Shown piece after piece: positions 61,355 to 64,000 of a DNA stretch of 64,000 nt. Under the pieces are notes generated by a model. The model was not told the DNA's origin and made no database searches. It saw only the letters and a list, made by a program, of their open reading frames with translations. This DNA comes from Galeruca laticollis (Eukaryota; Arthropoda; Insecta; Coleoptera; Chrysomelidae): contig OY998180.1 of NCBI GenBank assembly GCA_963921935.1, positions 84,069,139 to 84,133,138 of the forward strand, in the 5' to 3' direction. Position numbers and translations under genes: made by a program. Position 1 is the stretch's first letter. Every line of letters begins with the position of its first letter.

Positions 61355-62690
61355 TGATTTGGAACCGATTTCCCACGGGCTGGTGATTCACGAAAGAAGG
61401 TTATTGTGTCTTTAACCGTTGCAATTGCGTTTCTTGTTTCTGGTAGCTTGCTAGTATCATTGACAAGATTTAGTCTGTGGCTGGAGCAATGGAAAAATAA
61501 AGATTTAGAGTACCTTTTTTTAAGAATGGCCTGTACACCACCTTCTTTGCCGACCATCGTGGAACACCCGCCAAATCCGAATCCCACACAATTATCGGCG
61601 GAAAAATTATTATCTTCTAAAAAACTTTGAATTGCGCTAGCGATTGTAGAAGCATCTTGACATTTTAACTCAATGTAGCCTACAAATTCCTCCCTGATTA
61701 TTTTTTGGCTTCCATCATAGAACCTTAATCCAATAGAAAGCTGCTCTTTTCCAGCGATATCTGCTGTTTCATCAGACATTACAGCATAAGCTTTTGCCCG
61801 TTTACAGTCTTCGATTATTTTTTCTTTGATAACTTCACCGCACAATTGTATGCTCTCATTTTGAATTGTTGGTGAGGTATAGACTGCGTTTTTTTGACAT
61901 TTATCCAAGTGGCTCTTTAGCTTTTCATCACCAGAGTCAATCCTCAAATTTAAAAGATCAAAGAAAACTCCCTCATTTCCTTCTTTTCCTCTAAGCGGCA
62001 AATCATGAATTCCACAAAATATTATGCATGAAATAATTGGTGACAATATTTGTTTATTTTTTTCAATCGTCTTATGGTGCCCTATTTGCAACTGGACATC
62101 AACAGAAGCATTTTCAAGAAATGCAGCAGCTGTTGAAGATTTGTGGTAATGGCTGCCAACGTGCTTTCTACAATCTTCATGTACATCCTTAAACTTCATG
62201 TAAGGCCTTACCATAAATGACCCCAAAACTCCTTTAACTGTAGCATTTCTTGGCGGAAATAAAACACAATACAAACATAGAGCACCTTTCAAACGACTTA
62301 AGTACACCAGTCAAGGAGTATATTGATCTAATCAGCGATGGTTAAATTTTATTTTCAAGCGAATGGCATCAGAAGCAAAATCGTAATTGGATGATGGAAC
62401 CCAACGGTTTGTCAACAAATCCTTCTTTTTTTCAGAAGGCAAGTTATTGGCACAACTAACATAACGACCAATGTCATTTTCATGGTAGCCATTGCGTTCT
62501 TCAGTTCGTTTAGAGGTCCCAGTTCCAGAGAGAGCTTCATGTAGATTTGAAGAACTACTTGAGGCTCCTTCAAAAATAGATTCCGATTTTGAAGTTCCGA
62601 CCATTTTATTTTCATCTTCATCACACTCATTGCTTCCACTTCCACTACTGTCATCATGAACTTTTTCCGTTTTAGAGATTTTTGACCTAA
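61355..62690 (-). pseudogene. hAT transposase, N-terminal and catalytic part
   Basis: A Ser/Asp-rich start (KVHDDSSGSGSNECDEDENK) is followed by DIGRYVSCANNLPSEKKKDL and LLTNRWVPSSNYDF (62604-62332). The 336-codon stretch (62307-61297) opens with a TTF-type zinc-finger segment (GALCLYCVLF, FKDVHEDCRKHVGSHYHKSS). The catalytic core has AYAVMSDETADIAGKEQLSI (first Asp), CVGFGFGGCSTMVGKEGGVQ (GxGYDGA in the family; the second Asp is Gly here) and FFHCSSHRLNLVND, then TITFFRESPARGK. About 200 residues up to the C-terminal part are missing. This resembles zinc finger MYM-type 1 and hAT proteins. Inactive by mutation and interruption. Confidence 0.85.
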
Positions 62691-63389
62691 AAATAATAAC
62701 CTAATATCATTCTTGTTCTTAGTCCCTAGTATAAAACAAAACTACCATGTAATGATAGCTTATAATGTGGCGTGGATATACTATACCAAATGTTAATATT
62801 TTTTCTCTAGATTAAAAACACGAAATGAAATTAATAGCACGTATAAAGTGCTGTTAGATCTTTAATATGTGAAAATTTCAACTTTTTATATTTAGTCCTA
62901 TTTGAGATATCAGCTGTTAAAATCTGTGCATGATTGTAATTTTTGTTATAATTAGATTAGAAGGCAAAAAAGTCGGCATAATAATAATAATGAAAAATAT
63001 ATAAAAGTATAATAATAATGCACAAAATATTTTGCCAAAGCTAATAAAAATTGTTTCACAAAGATACAAGCAAAGAGTAAAGAGCAATTGACAATTTTGT
63101 AAAGAGCTGCAATTGAATTTTTTCCCAAACGTTGCGATACAAAAACGGCCGACAATTAAAAAAAATAATTTTGAACAATAATTAACATCGTAGCTATCAT
63201 TAAATGGTAGTTTTGTTTTATTTGGTGCTGGTCGAGCAACCAATTTTCAAATTTTTGGACCATTTCCAATGGAATGACTAAAGTTTTAATTCAAAATTTA
63301 ATTTTCTACTGAAATTATTTAACTTACCTATTTGTAACCAATTTCTTATATCCATATTGTCTTTTCTGTCTCTTTATTCTGTGGTAAGA
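62691..63389. other. no gene seen
   Basis: AT-rich; presumably the 5' flank of the hAT transposon or host DNA. ORFs on the - strand look random. Confidence 0.45.
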
Positions 63390-63393
63390 CTAT

Positions 63394-63626
63394 TGTTACG
63401 GATTTTCCCTCTTGTTTCTCGTGCCTCGCTTTCTATTCGCCGTATGCAACTTCGTATCCTGCACTATGTACTGTACTGTCTGTCTTCGCGCCGGATAGGC
63501 AACTAACGTTATATACCATTTTGAGCCTAGAAATTGCCAGAACATTCGCATCGCCGGTTCCCGTATATTTCTCAATTGTATCTCTATTTTCTCGAACTCG
63601 AAGAAAACCAGTGGCGTTTCGTTACA
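63394..63626. mobile_element. solo LTR, Ty3/gypsy-like
   Basis: A 233-bp unit starting TGTTACGGATTTTCC and ending GGCGTTTCGTTACA, with TGTTAC/GTTACA inverted ends. CTAT lies at 63390-63393 and again at 63627-63630, a 4-bp target duplication as made by Ty3/gypsy integrases. No internal region or partner LTR follows, so it is a solo LTR. It is notably more GC-rich than its surroundings. Confidence 0.72.
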
Positions 63627-63630
63627 CTAT

Positions 63631-64000
63631 TAAATAGGACACTGTCGCTAGACAAGAGCACTTCCACACCAACTCAATAGTTGGTATAAGAGTATTTATT
63701 TCGGATTCTGTATTGAATGTTTCAAAATATTTCACACTAAAACTACTCATTGAGTAAATTTATTTTAATTAATTAATAGGATTAAAAATGTAGTTAAATG
63801 AAAACAAAAAGAAAGTGACAATTTTTTTACCATTTTTTTCAAAAATGTCCGACTGTCAAGTGGTTTAATCGAACACTAAAAAATGACGTATCCTGAGAGT
63901 AAATTAAACACTCATTTTTATCCAATTCTGGTGTGCACCAATGCATAGATCGAAAACGCTATTAATATATATTTAGCACTACTTATGTCAGTTTTTCAAA
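63631..64000. other. no gene seen
   Basis: AT-rich sequence to the window end with no recognisable feature. Confidence 0.5.

Larger units (their letters stand above)
57305..62690 (-). mobile_element. hAT transposon (ZMYM1-like), split by LINE J
   Basis: The left terminus CAATGGCGTGCCCAGGATTT at 57305 is of hAT type. A G12 run follows at 57331-57342. Transposase parts lie at 57438-58060 (C-terminus) and 61355-62690 (N-terminus and core), both on the - strand, with LINE J between. No convincing right terminus was found before 64000. Confidence 0.75.

Noticed and set aside
62917..63243. 108-codon - strand ORF near the hAT 5' side
   Set aside because: Low-complexity hydrophobic translation of AT-rich DNA, two overlapping frames equally open.

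Overview
This window is a stretch of insect genomic DNA. It is AT-rich and intron-containing, and it carries a recognisable atlastin gene plus insect-type retroelements (Jockey, I-clade and CR1/Daphne-like LINEs, Penelope) and DNA transposons (Tc1, piggyBac, hAT). A beetle is plausible but not proven. The one clear host gene is atlastin, the ER-membrane-fusing dynamin-like GTPase, on the + strand. Seven exons (10060-45305, 419 codons plus stop) encode the GTPase from the DxxG motif onward, the three-helix bundle, the paired transmembrane hairpin and the C-terminal tail. The 5' exons, including the P-loop, lie upstream of the window. Four introns are 57-81 bp; the other two are 11.4 kb and 22.4 kb and are filled with transposons.

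Layout. 1-870: 3' end of a Penelope-like element (GIY-YIG nuclease plus a ribozyme-like terminal hairpin). 945-7085: a structure with short terminal inverted repeats and GTCTTCC subterminal motifs, holding an inner 3.8 kb element with ~275 bp inverted arms and a decayed DDE transposase. 7122-7615: a fold-back repeat with a hammerhead-like core in each arm. 7700-8545: Jockey gag remnant. 9399-9739: a MITE. 10060-11118: atlastin exons. 11405-22425: a triple nest in one intron, with Jockey element C (- strand) split by CR1/Daphne-like element A (+), itself split by full-length Jockey element B (-) that has both ORFs open. 22477-22823: two atlastin exons. 22824-45179: giant intron with I-clade LINEs D (+), E (-) and F (+), a fold-back repeat, and a piggyBac 3' half fused to F. 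45180-45305: last atlastin exon.

Downstream, 50149-54932 is a Tc1-like transposon split by a 3.2 kb element (H, 50729-53940) that encodes a DUF7869-like, RNase-H-fold protein and has its own inverted repeats and an apparent ATAT target duplication. 57305-62690 is a hAT transposon (ZMYM1-like transposase lacking one catalytic Asp) split by CR1-like LINE J. 63394-63626 is a solo LTR with a 4-bp target duplication.

Nothing here forms an operon or prokaryote-type system. The biological story is the layering of mobile elements in and beside atlastin. In two cases (B in A, H in the Tc1 element) removing the insert at the duplicated target restores the host element's reading frame. All family assignments come from reading motifs by eye; no database search was run.
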